Positions 1 through 8,144 of a stretch of 64,000 nt of DNA are shown one piece after another. Source of the DNA: Arthrobacter sp. E3 (GTDB lineage: Bacteria > Actinomycetota > Actinomycetes > Actinomycetales > Micrococcaceae); NCBI RefSeq assembly GCF_017353415.1, contig NZ_JAFMPX010000012.1:23689-87688 (forward strand), written 5' to 3'. Within the stretch, counting starts at the first letter, position 1, and each line of letters starts with the position of its first letter. The notes below the pieces were generated by a model. That model was not told the origin of the DNA. It did no database searches and saw nothing but the letters and a program-made list of their open reading frames with translations. A program made the translations under genes and the position numbers.

Positions 1-159
1 TCCGTGGGCGGCAAAGGCCTCGGCAAGGGCGTCGGCGGTGGCCACGAAGTTGTAGGGCTCCACCTGGGTGAAACCAATCTCCGCGATGCGGGCGATGGTT
101 CCGGGCAGGTCCTCCTCGAGGGGCCTGCGCACGGTGTACAGCTGCAGGGAATACGTCAC
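1..159 (-). CDS. Sugar phosphate isomerase/epimerase-like protein (5' part only)
   Basis: Only the first 53 codons are inside the window; the gene runs off the left edge. The opening MTYSLQLYTVRRP and the segment IAEIGFTQVEPYNF are typical of xylose isomerase-like TIM-barrel proteins (sugar phosphate isomerases/epimerases), whose first strand and helix read this way. The GTG start at 159 is chosen because AGGAG lies seven bases upstream. The gene is divergent from the ROK regulator at 300, and a sugar ABC transporter lies nearby, so a role in catabolism of the imported sugar or polyol is inferred. The substrate cannot be read from this fragment. Confidence 0.75.
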   Translation of the reverse strand, partial: MTYSLQLYTVRRPLEEDLPGTIARIAEIGFTQVEPYNFVATADALAEAFAAHG

Positions 160-299
160 TGTGAATCTCCTGAAAAAGTTGCGGACGGGGTGTTCCATTT
201 CAACTTAGGGGAACTTATGACGAGCGTCAAGCAAAAGTTGCCGGCGAATCAACATTTTTAGGAATTGTCAGAATAGAAGCCGTGTGTTATTTATTGTGA

Positions 300-1541
300 A
301 TGCCGAAGACATCAGCCCCGAACCGTTCCGCGCAGGCCACCCCCAGCAGTTCCGTCGGTTCCAACGGGGTGGGTGTCTCGCGTGCGGGGGACGTGTTCCA
401 GCTGTTGCGCGACGGTCACGCCAGGACCCGCGCGGAACTTGCGGACATCACCGGCCTTGCCCGTTCCACCGTGGCTGCCCGCATCGACGCCCTGGCGGCG
501 GCGGGCTTGATTGGCCCGGCAGGGGAGGCCGTCTCCTCCGGTGGCAGGCCGCCGTCGCGCTTTGCCTTTCAGCCCGCCACGAGGGTGATCCTGGCCGTCG
601 ACATCGGCGCCACGCACGTGCTGCTCGGCCTAACCGACCTCAGTGGCAAGCTGCTGTGCGAAATGCGTGAACACATTGACGTCGCCACCGGCCCCGTCCC
701 CGTGCTCGACGCGGTCCTTGACCATTGCGCGCAGCTGCTGGCTCAGGCCGGGCGCCACGCCAGCGAACTGGCGGGGATCGGGATCGGGCTGCCCGGGCCG
801 GTGGAACACTCCACCGGCCGTCCGGCGAGCCCGCCCATCATGCCCGGCTGGGACAGCTTTGACGTGCCCGAGTACGTTCAGCGACGGTTCAGGACGGACG
901 TCCTGGTTGACAATGACGTGAACATCATGGCGCTGGGCGAGCGCGCCGCATTCTGGCCCGACGCCGAGAACCTGCTGTTCATCAAGGTCGCCACGGGTGT
1001 CGGCGCCGGCATCATCAGTGGCGGGCTGCTGCAGCGTGGCGCCGACGGCACAGCCGGGGACATTGGCCACATCCGCGTTCCGCGAGGGGCCAACGTACTC
1101 TGCCGGTGCGGGAACCACGGCTGCCTGGAGGCCATGGCTTCCGGACCCGCCGTGGCAGCCGCCCTCGCCGCGGGTGGAGTTCCCGCCGTCACCGGCGAGG
1201 ACGTGCTGGATTTGGCCCGACGTGGCAATTTGGCGGCAATCTCGGCCATGCGCCAAGCAGGACGCGACGTCGGCGAGGTGCTGGCGGCCTGCGTCAACCT
1301 GCTCAATCCCTCCATTATCGTCATTGGCGGGGGCCTCTCCTCGGCTGGCGAGTACCTGCTGGCCGGGGTCCGGGAGATCGTCTATCAGCGCTCGCTACCG
1401 CTGGCCACCGCACGGCTGCGGATCGTCCAATCCATGGCCACCGACCACGCCGGAGTGCTCGGCGCAGGGCAGATGGTCATAGACCACGTGCTGGCCGCGT
1501 CCGGAGTGGAACGACTCCTGGCCGAACAACAGGCGTCATGA
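300..1541 (+). CDS. ROK-family transcriptional regulator
   Basis: A 413-residue protein with an N-terminal winged helix-turn-helix (about residues 25-75, TRAELADITGLARSTVAAR) followed by a ROK sugar-kinase fold. The fold shows the DIGATHVLLGLTDLSG phosphate-loop region and the ROK zinc motif CRCGNHGCLEA near residue 270. This is the NagC/XylR arrangement of sugar-responsive repressors. The next gene (LacI family) starts inside its stop codon (ATGA), so the two regulators are translationally coupled. It is divergent from an isomerase and upstream of a sugar ABC importer, so control of this local sugar locus is likely. The ATG at 300 has no strong ribosome-binding site. Confidence 0.88.
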   Translation: MPKTSAPNRSAQATPSSSVGSNGVGVSRAGDVFQLLRDGHARTRAELADITGLARSTVAARIDALAAAGLIGPAGEAVSSGGRPPSRFAFQPATRVILAVDIGATHVLLGLTDLSGKLLCEMREHIDVATGPVPVLDAVLDHCAQLLAQAGRHASELAGIGIGLPGPVEHSTGRPASPPIMPGWDSFDVPEYVQRRFRTDVLVDNDVNIMALGERAAFWPDAENLLFIKVATGVGAGIISGGLLQRGADGTAGDIGHIRVPRGANVLCRCGNHGCLEAMASGPAVAAALAAGGVPAVTGEDVLDLARRGNLAAISAMRQAGRDVGEVLAACVNLLNPSIIVIGGGLSSAGEYLLAGVREIVYQRSLPLATARLRIVQSMATDHAGVLGAGQMVIDHVLAASGVERLLAEQQAS

Positions 1542-2596
1542 CGGACACGGCCGGAAAAGTCACTATCAAGGGGCTCGCCGAGCGCCTCGGCATGTCCAAG
1601 GCGTCGGTTTCCTACGCACTCAACGGCCAGCCCGGGGTCAGTGATGCGACTCGTGCCCGTGTCCTGGCGCTGGCCGCGGAACTTGGCTGGTATGCCAGTT
1701 CCAGCGCCCGTGCGCTGTCCCAATCCCGCAGCGACGCCGTCGGGATCGTGCTGGCCCGCTCGCCCGAGGAAGTCGGCTCGGAGTCGTTTTACATGAACGT
1801 GCTGGCAGGTATCGAGGCCGTGCTCAGCGACCATGACATGAACCTGATGCTGCGCATGGTGGCACCCGGGCCCGAGCCGCGCCGCGACTTGGGCGTTTAC
1901 CGGCGCTGGGCCGGGGAGCGGCGCGTGGACGGCGTCATTGTCTTTGACCACACCGTCGACGATCCGCGCCCGTCCATGCTGGCCGCCCTGGGAATGCCGC
2001 ATGTGCTTGTGGGTGCGGCCGTGGATGCAGAACCAAGCGCCTTCGGGGCCAACACCACGGTGGATCAGGGGCGCGACGCCGGCACCGTGATGGAGGCTCT
2101 GCACCGGCTCGGCCACCGACACGTCGCCTATGTTTCCGGCCCGCAGCGGTTGACTCACGAGGCGGCCCGAGCGGCCGGGGTCCACGCCCACGCGGCACGA
2201 TTGGGTATGACGGCCGCCGTCAGCCACTCGAACTACACCGCGGACGACGGCGCGAAGGCCACCATCGCCGTCGTCGCAGGCGTGGTGCCGGGGTCCGCAT
2301 TGTTTCCCACCGCACTGGTCTATGGCAACGACCTCATGGCGATGGGCGGATTGCGTGCACTGAAGCAGCTTGGCCTCGCCGTGCCTGGGCAGGTGTCGGT
2401 GCTCAGCTGGGATGATTCCATCCTGTGCCAGCTTGGCTCTCCGTCCGTGGCTGCGCTTGCCCGCAACACCATGGACCTAGGGCGGAGGTCGGCCCAACTG
2501 CTGCTGGAGGCAGTTGCCGGGCATCACTGTGCCAACGCCGCCATGCCGGCAGGCGTGCTGCAGGTCAGGGAAACCCTGGCCGGAGTGCTCCCGTAA
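1538..2596 (+). CDS. LacI-family transcriptional regulator
   Basis: A 352-residue regulator. Residues 8-30 (VTIKGLAERLGMSKASVSYA) are the LacI helix-turn-helix, followed by the NGQPGVSDATRARV hinge region and a periplasmic-binding-protein-like sensor domain (VGIVLARSPEEVG to the C-terminus). The ATG overlaps the ROK stop as ATGA; a longer reading starting at 1106 is only a frame extension through the ROK gene. About 40 bases beyond its stop lies a perfect 14-bp CG-centred palindrome, which is the usual form of a LacI-family operator, in front of the ABC transporter genes. It probably represses that transporter in the absence of its sugar. Confidence 0.9.
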   Translation: MTDTAGKVTIKGLAERLGMSKASVSYALNGQPGVSDATRARVLALAAELGWYASSSARALSQSRSDAVGIVLARSPEEVGSESFYMNVLAGIEAVLSDHDMNLMLRMVAPGPEPRRDLGVYRRWAGERRVDGVIVFDHTVDDPRPSMLAALGMPHVLVGAAVDAEPSAFGANTTVDQGRDAGTVMEALHRLGHRHVAYVSGPQRLTHEAARAAGVHAHAARLGMTAAVSHSNYTADDGAKATIAVVAGVVPGSALFPTALVYGNDLMAMGGLRALKQLGLAVPGQVSVLSWDDSILCQLGSPSVAALARNTMDLGRRSAQLLLEAVAGHHCANAAMPAGVLQVRETLAGVLP

Positions 2597-2915
2597 CACC
2601 AAAAAATCATAACGAAGCGGTAACGATACCTCACTGCTGAACCGGTTCAGTTACGCCCGTCACAGTCTTTTGTACCTATTTTTGTTCCATCAATCCGCAT
2701 GATATCAGTCATTTTGGGCATTATTGACGGGGCGGACTTCACTTTCCTGCATTCTATTCGACGGTATTCGGACGATAGTGGAGAAAATGAACCTTAACTT
2801 TTGATTGACGCTCGGCATAAGTTCATCTAGGTTTGGTTTCACGAAGGGAAATGGGCCCGCTCGAAGTGCCCCAAGAAGGATTCTGCGGGTATCCCACGAC
2901 TAGGACAAGGAAGTC
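2597..2915. other. Intergenic control region before the sugar ABC operon
   Basis: About 320 bases without a gene. They hold the CG-centred palindrome at 2637-2650 and, downstream, an AT-richer stretch with a TTGACG at 2805-2810 that could be a -35 hexamer, although the matching -10 (TAGGTT, 17 bases on) is poor. AAGGAAG just before 2916 is the ribosome-binding site of the binding-protein gene. A long leader RNA of up to about 80 bases would result if that promoter is real. Confidence 0.4.
2637..2650. promoter_or_regulatory. LacI-type operator palindrome
   Basis: CTGAACCGGTTCAG is a perfect 14-bp inverted repeat with a central CG step, the classic form of LacI/GalR-family operators. It sits between the lacI-type gene and the binding-protein gene that starts at 2916. 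Binding by the product of the gene at 1538 is inferred. Confidence 0.6.
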
Positions 2916-4226
2916 ATGACAGTGAAAATTCGTACTTTTGCCGCAGCGGCGGCAATTGCGGCACTCGCAATCACAGCCACCGGCTGCAGCGGCGGCAACA
3001 ACAACAGCCCAGCGGACGGCGGCGGCAAAACCCTCACCTACTGGGCCAGCAACCAGGGCACCAGCCTGGACAACGACAAGGAAGTGCTCACCCCGGTACT
3101 GCAAAAGTTCCAGGATGAGACAGGCGTCAAGGTGAACCTCGAGGTTATCGGGTGGAACGACCTGCAGACCCGCATCCAGACAGCTGTCACCTCCGGACAG
3201 GCCCCCGATGTGCTGAACATCGGCAATACGTGGGCGGCTTCGCTGCAGTCCACCGGCGCGTTCCTGCCGTTTGATTCGGCCGCCTTTGACGCGATCGGCG
3301 GCAAGGACAAGTTCGTGAAAACAGCCATGGACACCGGTGGTGTACCCGGACAGGATCCCACCTCGGTGCCGCTCTACGGGCTGGCCTACGGCCTGTACTA
3401 CAACAAGGCCATGTTCAAGGACGCCGGTCTTACCCCGCCCACCACCTGGGAGGAAATGGCTGCCGACGCCAAGGCCCTCACCAAGGACGGCAAGTACGGA
3501 TTCTCCCTGGCAGCAGGTAGTTACACGGAAAACTCACACTTCGCCTTCATCAACGCAGCCCAGAACGGTGCTGACTTCTTTGATGCCGACGGCAAGCCCA
3601 CTTTCACTTCCGATGGCATTGTTGACGGTATTGCCCGGTACCTGGATCTGATGCAGACGGATAAGGCAGTCAACCCCTCCAACGCACAGTATGACAACGG
3701 CACCCAGGCCATCAATGACTTCGCCAACGGCAAGGCCGCCATGATCCTCAGCCAGAACAACGCCGACAGCTCCATCGCCTCCCAAGGAATGAAGAACGAC
3801 GAGTACGGTGTGGTTGCCTTCCCCGCACCCGAAGGCGGAAAGCCGATTGCCACCATGGTGGCCGGCATCAACATGTCCATCTTCAAGAACACGAAGAACA
3901 AGGACGCCGCGCTGGAATTCGTGAAGTTCATGACCAGTGAAGCCACCCAGGCCACCCTGGACAAGTCCTTCGCTGCACTGCCCGTACTCGACGGGGTGAC
4001 CCCCAGCTTCACTGACAATGCAGAGGAAGCCAAGACCTTCTCCGACATCTACTCCAACAAGTCCAAGCCCCTGCCGCTCGTGGCAGCTGAGGACCAGTTT
4101 GAGAGCACCGTCGGCAAGGCCATGAACCAGATGTTCGCCACCATCGCCTCCGGCGGCACCGTCAGCAAGGCAGACATCAAGTCCGCACTGACCACCGCGC
4201 AGCAGGCAGTGGAAGCCGCCAGCTGA
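2916..4226 (+). CDS. Carbohydrate ABC transporter substrate-binding lipoprotein
   Basis: A 436-residue extracellular binding protein (family 1 solute-binding protein, MalE-like). The N-terminus is a lipoprotein signal: basic MTVKIR, a hydrophobic Ala/Ile-rich stretch, and a lipobox ending ATGC with the lipidated cysteine at residue 24. The mature part has the usual features of the family, including TYWASNQG, QAPDVLNIGNTW and GLYYNKAMFKDAG. It captures a sugar or oligosaccharide outside the membrane and delivers it to the two permeases that follow. An RBS AAGGAAG precedes the ATG. No ATPase gene is present here, so a shared MsiK-type ATPase elsewhere is likely. Confidence 0.93.
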   Translation: MTVKIRTFAAAAAIAALAITATGCSGGNNNSPADGGGKTLTYWASNQGTSLDNDKEVLTPVLQKFQDETGVKVNLEVIGWNDLQTRIQTAVTSGQAPDVLNIGNTWAASLQSTGAFLPFDSAAFDAIGGKDKFVKTAMDTGGVPGQDPTSVPLYGLAYGLYYNKAMFKDAGLTPPTTWEEMAADAKALTKDGKYGFSLAAGSYTENSHFAFINAAQNGADFFDADGKPTFTSDGIVDGIARYLDLMQTDKAVNPSNAQYDNGTQAINDFANGKAAMILSQNNADSSIASQGMKNDEYGVVAFPAPEGGKPIATMVAGINMSIFKNTKNKDAALEFVKFMTSEATQATLDKSFAALPVLDGVTPSFTDNAEEAKTFSDIYSNKSKPLPLVAAEDQFESTVGKAMNQMFATIASGGTVSKADIKSALTTAQQAVEAAS

Positions 4227-4251
4227 CACCCTTCCGCTTCAAACAGCCATG

Positions 4252-4287
4252 AAGGGGCGGGGCCCGCACTCCGCGGCCCCGCCCCTT
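4252..4287 (+). promoter_or_regulatory. Intercistronic hairpin between binding-protein and permease genes
   Basis: Bases 4252-4264 and 4275-4287 form a perfect 13-bp GC-rich stem with a 10-base loop, followed by CCCCTTTT. Its position just after the binding-protein stop fits an mRNA-stabilising or partly terminating hairpin, which lets the binding protein be made in excess over the permeases (as known for malE-malF type operons). It also argues against the ATG at 4249 as the permease start, since that codon would lie at the base of the stem. Confidence 0.6.
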
Positions 4288-4326
4288 CCCCTTTTCCAGT
4301 CCTCCGAAGAAAGGTGGGTGTTCGCA

Positions 4327-5304
4327 GTGTCTGCTTCCACCACCACCAGCAAGTCCGCCGGGGCGTCCGCCAAGGCGCCGCGGGGCGGGACCCGCAAAAA
4401 CCGCCGTCCAGGCTGGTGGCTGCCGTATGCGCTGCTTGCCCCCGCAGTGGTCTTCGAGCTCGTCATCCACGTCATTCCGATGGTCACCGGCATCTGGATG
4501 AGCTTCCTCAAGCTCACCAAAATGTTTATCTCCAACTGGGGCAACGCGCCCTTCATCGGCTTCAAGAACTACGCCGTCGCACTCGACTTCAACGCGGCCG
4601 TGGGGTCGGGGCTGCTCAAATCCTTCCTCATCACCTGCGCCTTCACCATCCTGGTTGTCGCCATTTCCTGGGGACTGGGCATGGCGGCCGCCGTCGCATT
4701 GCAAAGGAAGTTCTTTGGCCGCGGCTTCTTCCGCACCCTGTTCCTTGTTCCCTACGCACTGCCCATGTATGCCGGCATCATCGCCTGGAAGTTCATGCTG
4801 CAAAAGGACAACGGCGCACTGAACCACATCTTGTATGACAACCTCGGGCTGCCGGGGGACAAGCCATTCTGGCTGATCGGCGACAACGCCTTCGCCGCCG
4901 TCGTCATTGTGGCCATCTGGCGGCTGTGGCCGTTCGCCTTCCTCATGCTCATGGCAGGGCTGCAGTCCATCCCCAACGACGTCTACGAGGCCTCCGCTGT
5001 GGATGGTGCACGGCCGCTGCGGCAGTGGTCGGCCATTACGCTGCCCATGCTCCGCCCCGTCAACATGGTCCTGCTGCTGGTCATGTTCCTGTGGACCTTC
5101 AACGATTTCAACACGCCGTTTGTACTCTTTGGCGGTTCCCAGCCACCGGCCGGCGACCTGATCTCCTTCCACATTTACAACGCCTCCTTCCTGACCTGGA
5201 ACTTTGGCTCCGGCGCCGCCATGTCGGTGCTCCTGCTGCTGTTCCTGCTGGTGGTCAGCGGCATCTACCTGATCATCATGAACCGGAGGTCGCATCGTGC
5301 GTGA
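4327..5304 (+). CDS. Sugar ABC transporter permease, MalF-like
   Basis: A 325-residue inner-membrane permease of the binding-protein-dependent MalF/UgpA type. Several hydrophobic segments are evident (LPYALLAPAVVFELVI, FLITCAFTILVVAISWG, MSVLLLLFLLVVSG). The EAA loop that docks the ATPase is visible as EASAVDGARPLRQWSAITLPML, in two parts around residue 225. The GTG at 4327 is chosen because GAAAGGTGGG lies just upstream; the in-frame ATG at 4249 falls in the intercistronic hairpin. The stop overlaps the next permease start by eight bases. The pair forms the membrane channel for the binding protein at 2916. Confidence 0.92.
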   Translation: MSASTTTSKSAGASAKAPRGGTRKNRRPGWWLPYALLAPAVVFELVIHVIPMVTGIWMSFLKLTKMFISNWGNAPFIGFKNYAVALDFNAAVGSGLLKSFLITCAFTILVVAISWGLGMAAAVALQRKFFGRGFFRTLFLVPYALPMYAGIIAWKFMLQKDNGALNHILYDNLGLPGDKPFWLIGDNAFAAVVIVAIWRLWPFAFLMLMAGLQSIPNDVYEASAVDGARPLRQWSAITLPMLRPVNMVLLLVMFLWTFNDFNTPFVLFGGSQPPAGDLISFHIYNASFLTWNFGSGAAMSVLLLLFLLVVSGIYLIIMNRRSHRA

Positions 5305-6136
5305 AACCAATCCAGCCAAGGTCTTTCGGATCGTCGTCGTCACATTCCTGACCATCTTCACCGTCATCCCCGTCTACGTCATGGTGATTTCCGGGCTGAA
5401 GCCGCTCAAGGACGTGCAGGGCGCATTTTCGTGGTGGCCAAGCACCCTGACAGTTCAGCCCTACATCGACATGTGGCAGACGGTCCCCTTGGCCAGCTAC
5501 TTCGTCAACTCAGCGATTGTTGCCACCGTCGCCACGGTGCTCTCCCTGATCATTGCGATCTTCGCCTCCTACGCGATCTCCCGCTACCAGTTCCGCGGCC
5601 GCTCGCTGTTCTCCACCACGGTGCTCTCCACCCAGATGCTCCCCGGCGTGCTGTTCCTCCTGCCGCTGTTCTTGATCTTCGTGAACATCAACACGAACTT
5701 CGGCATCCAGCTGGTGGGAACGCGCACGGGCCTGATCATCACCTATCTGACGTTTTCGCTGCCGTTCTCGATCTGGATGCTTGCCGGCTACTTCGACGGC
5801 ATCCCGAGAGAGCTTGATGAGGCTGCCAAGGTGGATGGGTGCGGCCCCATGCGTGCACTGCTGACGGTCATCCTTCCAGCGGCCCGCCCCGGACTGGTGG
5901 CCGTGGCCATCTACAGCTTCATGACCAGCTGGGGCGAGGTGCTGTTCGCCTCGGTCATGACAACAGATGCGAACCGAACGCTGGCTGTCGGCTTGCAGCT
6001 CTACTCGACGCAGACCAACGTGTACTGGAACCAGATCATGGCAGCCTCCGTGGTGGTCTCCATCCCGATCGTCATCGGGTTCCTTCTTCTACAGAAGAAC
6101 TTTGTAGCGGGGCTGACAGCTGGGGCCGTCAAGTAG
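5297..6136 (+). CDS. Sugar ABC transporter permease, MalG-like
   Basis: A 279-residue second permease of the operon, of the MalG/UgpE type. Transmembrane segments are seen at VVVTFLTIFTVIPVYVMVIS, SAIVATVATVLSLIIAIFA and the C-terminal VVVSIPIVIGFLLLQ. The EAA loop reads ELDEAAKVDGCGPMRALLTV near residue 175. The GTG start at 5297 lies inside the end of the previous gene and has GGAGGT eight bases upstream, so it is coupled to it. With the upstream permease and lipoprotein it makes a carbohydrate importer lacking only the ATPase. Confidence 0.92.
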   Translation: MRETNPAKVFRIVVVTFLTIFTVIPVYVMVISGLKPLKDVQGAFSWWPSTLTVQPYIDMWQTVPLASYFVNSAIVATVATVLSLIIAIFASYAISRYQFRGRSLFSTTVLSTQMLPGVLFLLPLFLIFVNINTNFGIQLVGTRTGLIITYLTFSLPFSIWMLAGYFDGIPRELDEAAKVDGCGPMRALLTVILPAARPGLVAVAIYSFMTSWGEVLFASVMTTDANRTLAVGLQLYSTQTNVYWNQIMAASVVVSIPIVIGFLLLQKNFVAGLTAGAVK

Positions 6137-6151
6137 CGTGGGCCTTGGAAT

Positions 6152-6219
6152 CGAGGGCGTGCGATGCTGGCGGCGGGCCGTGAAATTTCATGGCCCGTCG
6201 CCAGCATGGCACGCCCTCG
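6152..6219. terminator. Long near-perfect palindrome between convergent genes
   Basis: A 68-bp inverted repeat with 34-base arms. As RNA the arms pair with a single true mismatch and two G-U pairs, closing on the palindromic centre TGAAATTTCA. It lies between the end of the permease operon and the end of the convergent protease pseudogene, which suits a bidirectional terminator. No T-tract follows on the + strand, so a mobile palindromic repeat unit is an alternative. Confidence 0.55.
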
Positions 6220-6239
6220 CGTTGAACGAGGGACCGCAG

Positions 6240-7120
6240 CTAGGGAATAGTCCCCAACGTGACCGTGGTGGTCGCCGTCTTGCCGTTCCGGTCGTAGGTT
6301 GCCACGACCTTGTCGCCCGCCTTCCTGGCAAGTGTCACTTCGGTCAAGACGGCAATGCTGGTGGCAGGGCGGTCATCCAGCAGGGTTACGACGTCGCTGG
6401 CCTGCAGACCGGCTTGGGCGGCAGGGGGGCTGCGCTGACCCCAAAGTAGGGGTAGGCCACGGTTCCCGTGTCGATCAGCTGGTCGGTGATGCGTGCGGCC
6501 AGGCCGATGGGAACGGCAAAACCAATTCCAACGCTGCCGCCCCCTGGAGTGCCGTCCGGCCCTGGCACCGTGGAGATGGCCGTGTTGATGCCGATCAGCT
6601 TCCCCGCACAGTCAACCAGCGCGCCGCCGGAGTTTCCCGGGTTGATGGACGCATCGGTCTGGATGGCGCCCACCAAGGTGGCGGTGGTGGTCTCGTCACC
6701 GGGAACGGTTTCTCGGCGGTTGCCCTGAGCGCGGCAAGATCCGACTTCGGATCGCGTCCCACCAACTCCACCACGGAACTGTGGCCGTCGCTGAAGAGGA
6801 CATCAATGGTGCCAGCCGTTGCCGCAGCGGCAATAACGTGGTTATTGGTCAGGATGCATACTTCCTTCCTGACCATCACGGCACTGCCGACGCCGGGCAG
6901 CGTCGCCACTGCGGATGGAAACGGTGACGACGCCGGGCAGCACACCTTGGGCGACTTCCGTGGCATCACAGCTGCCCGCGGCAAAGGAAGCCGGGCACAC
7001 CAAAAGAGAGGTGATCCACCCGCCAGCCAGTCCTGCCACCAGGGCCAGGACCGCTACACCGGAAATGATGGACGAGAGCGACAAGCGCCGGAGCCAGGGG
7101 GTGCTTTGAGCAGAGCGCAC
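6240..7120 (-). pseudogene. HtrA/PepD-type trypsin-like serine protease with PDZ domain, frameshifted
   Basis: The homology is spread over three reading frames, so the gene is broken as it stands. The first part (from a GTG at 7120 with CGGAG upstream) gives a membrane anchor (LSSIISGVAVLALVAGLAGG). A second frame gives LTNNHVIAAAA with the catalytic His and SDLAALRA with the Asp. A third gives [17 protein letters not shown] with the catalytic Ser. The last frame gives a PDZ-like end ([16 protein letters not shown]) to a TAG at 6242-6240. The breaks lie near 6880, 6690 and the G6 run at 6424-6429. HtrA proteins act in envelope protein quality control. Sequencing error in homopolymers could account for some of the breaks but probably not all. 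Confidence 0.82.
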
Positions 7121-7194
7121 GGAATACTCCGATTAGGACAAGTGCCAAGGCGATGGAAACCTCATGCTGCGGCACCCTGCAACAAAAAAATCGT

Positions 7195-7902
7195 CTAGAT
7201 GGCGCAGCCGTCCGGGCCGCAGGCCTCGGCGGAATCTGCTCCATTGGCGTTGACCATGGTGAGCGGGTTGGCTTCCAGCCACGCCTGCTCCAGTGCCTGC
7301 GTGAATACATCGGCTGGCTGGGCTCCGGAGATGCCGTACTTCCTGTCGATGACGAAGAACGGAACACCGGTAACACCGAGGGCGCGGGCTTCGGCAAAGT
7401 CGTGCCGGACATCGTCTGCGTACTTGTCGGTATCCAGGGCCTCGATAATATCGACGGCGGACAAACCAGCTGCGGTGCCGATGCGCACCAGCTCATCGCG
7501 GTTGCCAATGTCAGCCCCGTGCTCAAAGTGAGCCGAGAGCAGGGCTTCCTTGACGGCGTCGGACGTGCCGTGTGCCGCAGCCAGATGGATCAGCTGGTGG
7601 GCGTTGAAGCTGTTGGCGACCACCACGCCGTCGAACTTGTAGTGCAGGCCTTCACCCTCGGCGGCCTCCTTGACATGGCCCAGCATGCCCATGAGCTGTG
7701 CGCGGTCCATGCCCTTGCGCTCAACGAGGTAGTCGAGCTCGGTGCCGTCGTAGTGCTCGGGGAGGGTGGGATCCAACTGGTAGCTACGCCACTTCACCTC
7801 TACGGAATCCTTGTGCGGAAAAGCGTTCAATGCGGTTTCAAAGCGGCGCTTGCCAATGAAGCACCAGGGGCAGGCCACGTCGGACCAGATTTCAATCTTC
7901 AT
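7195..7902 (-). CDS. DsbA-family oxidoreductase (FrnE-like)
   Basis: A 235-residue thioredoxin-fold protein of the DsbA/FrnE class. The redox motif CPWC is at residues 11-14 (MKIEIWSDVACPWC), and the cis-proline loop region appears as GVTGVPFFVID near residue 160. There is no signal peptide, so it acts in the cytoplasm, as FrnE-type and 2-hydroxychromene-2-carboxylate isomerase-like proteins do. The C-terminus has an extra Cys pair (EACGPDGCAI). It is monocistronic and its substrate is unknown; oxidative-stress thiol exchange is the usual proposal. Confidence 0.9.
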   Translation of the reverse strand: MKIEIWSDVACPWCFIGKRRFETALNAFPHKDSVEVKWRSYQLDPTLPEHYDGTELDYLVERKGMDRAQLMGMLGHVKEAAEGEGLHYKFDGVVVANSFNAHQLIHLAAAHGTSDAVKEALLSAHFEHGADIGNRDELVRIGTAAGLSAVDIIEALDTDKYADDVRHDFAEARALGVTGVPFFVIDRKYGISGAQPADVFTQALEQAWLEANPLTMVNANGADSAEACGPDGCAI

Positions 7903-7955
7903 ACTGGCGGAAACAGGTGTGGTGCCGCCGATATTCCGCCCAGCATTACAGGACG

Positions 7956-8019
7956 CAAAAAACCGAGACGGGAGCAGTCTGCAATGTTTTTATAAACATT
8001 GCAGACTGCTCCCGTCTCG
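7956..8019 (-). terminator. Rho-independent terminator downstream of aceB
   Basis: Bases 7964-7989 and 7994-8019 form a perfect 26-bp stem with a 4-base loop. On the minus strand it is followed by a T6 run (the A run at 7957-7962 on the + strand), the standard layout of an intrinsic terminator. It lies about 125 bases beyond the malate synthase stop and also protects the region from dsbA-side read-through. Confidence 0.8.
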
Positions 8020-8055
8020 ATGTGGGGGTGGAGCTGAAATCACGTGGTGCTGAAG

Positions 8056-8132
8056 CAAAAACGGTAGTAGTGGCTGGCTGCCGGGGCCCGACGGTCGGGC
8101 CGGTAGTGGCGGCGTGTCCGGCAAGCCAGCCA
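8056..8132 (-). terminator. First hairpin and T-tract after aceB
   Basis: A branched GC-rich inverted repeat: the outer arms at 8071-8084 and 8118-8132 pair imperfectly, with an inner GGCCCGA/TCGGGCC stem. On the minus strand it is followed by TTTTT (8056-8060). With the stronger hairpin at 7964-8019 this gives tandem terminators behind aceB. Confidence 0.5.
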
Positions 8133-8144
8133 AAATTGTGGAGG

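Noticed and set aside
1106..1537. Extension of the LacI regulator through the ROK gene
   Set aside because: The N-terminal part is an Arg-rich out-of-frame reading of ROK; the ATG in ATGA at 1538 is the natural start.
4249..4326. An upstream ATG for the MalF-like permease adding 26 residues
   Set aside because: The codons lie in a strong hairpin and encode a Pro/Arg-rich stretch unlike permease starts; GTG 4327 has a proper RBS.
4177..5367. A long minus-strand frame of 396 codons opposite the permease genes
   Set aside because: It is the shadow of the permeases, very rich in Gly, Asp, Glu and His without any motif; the + strand genes are certain.
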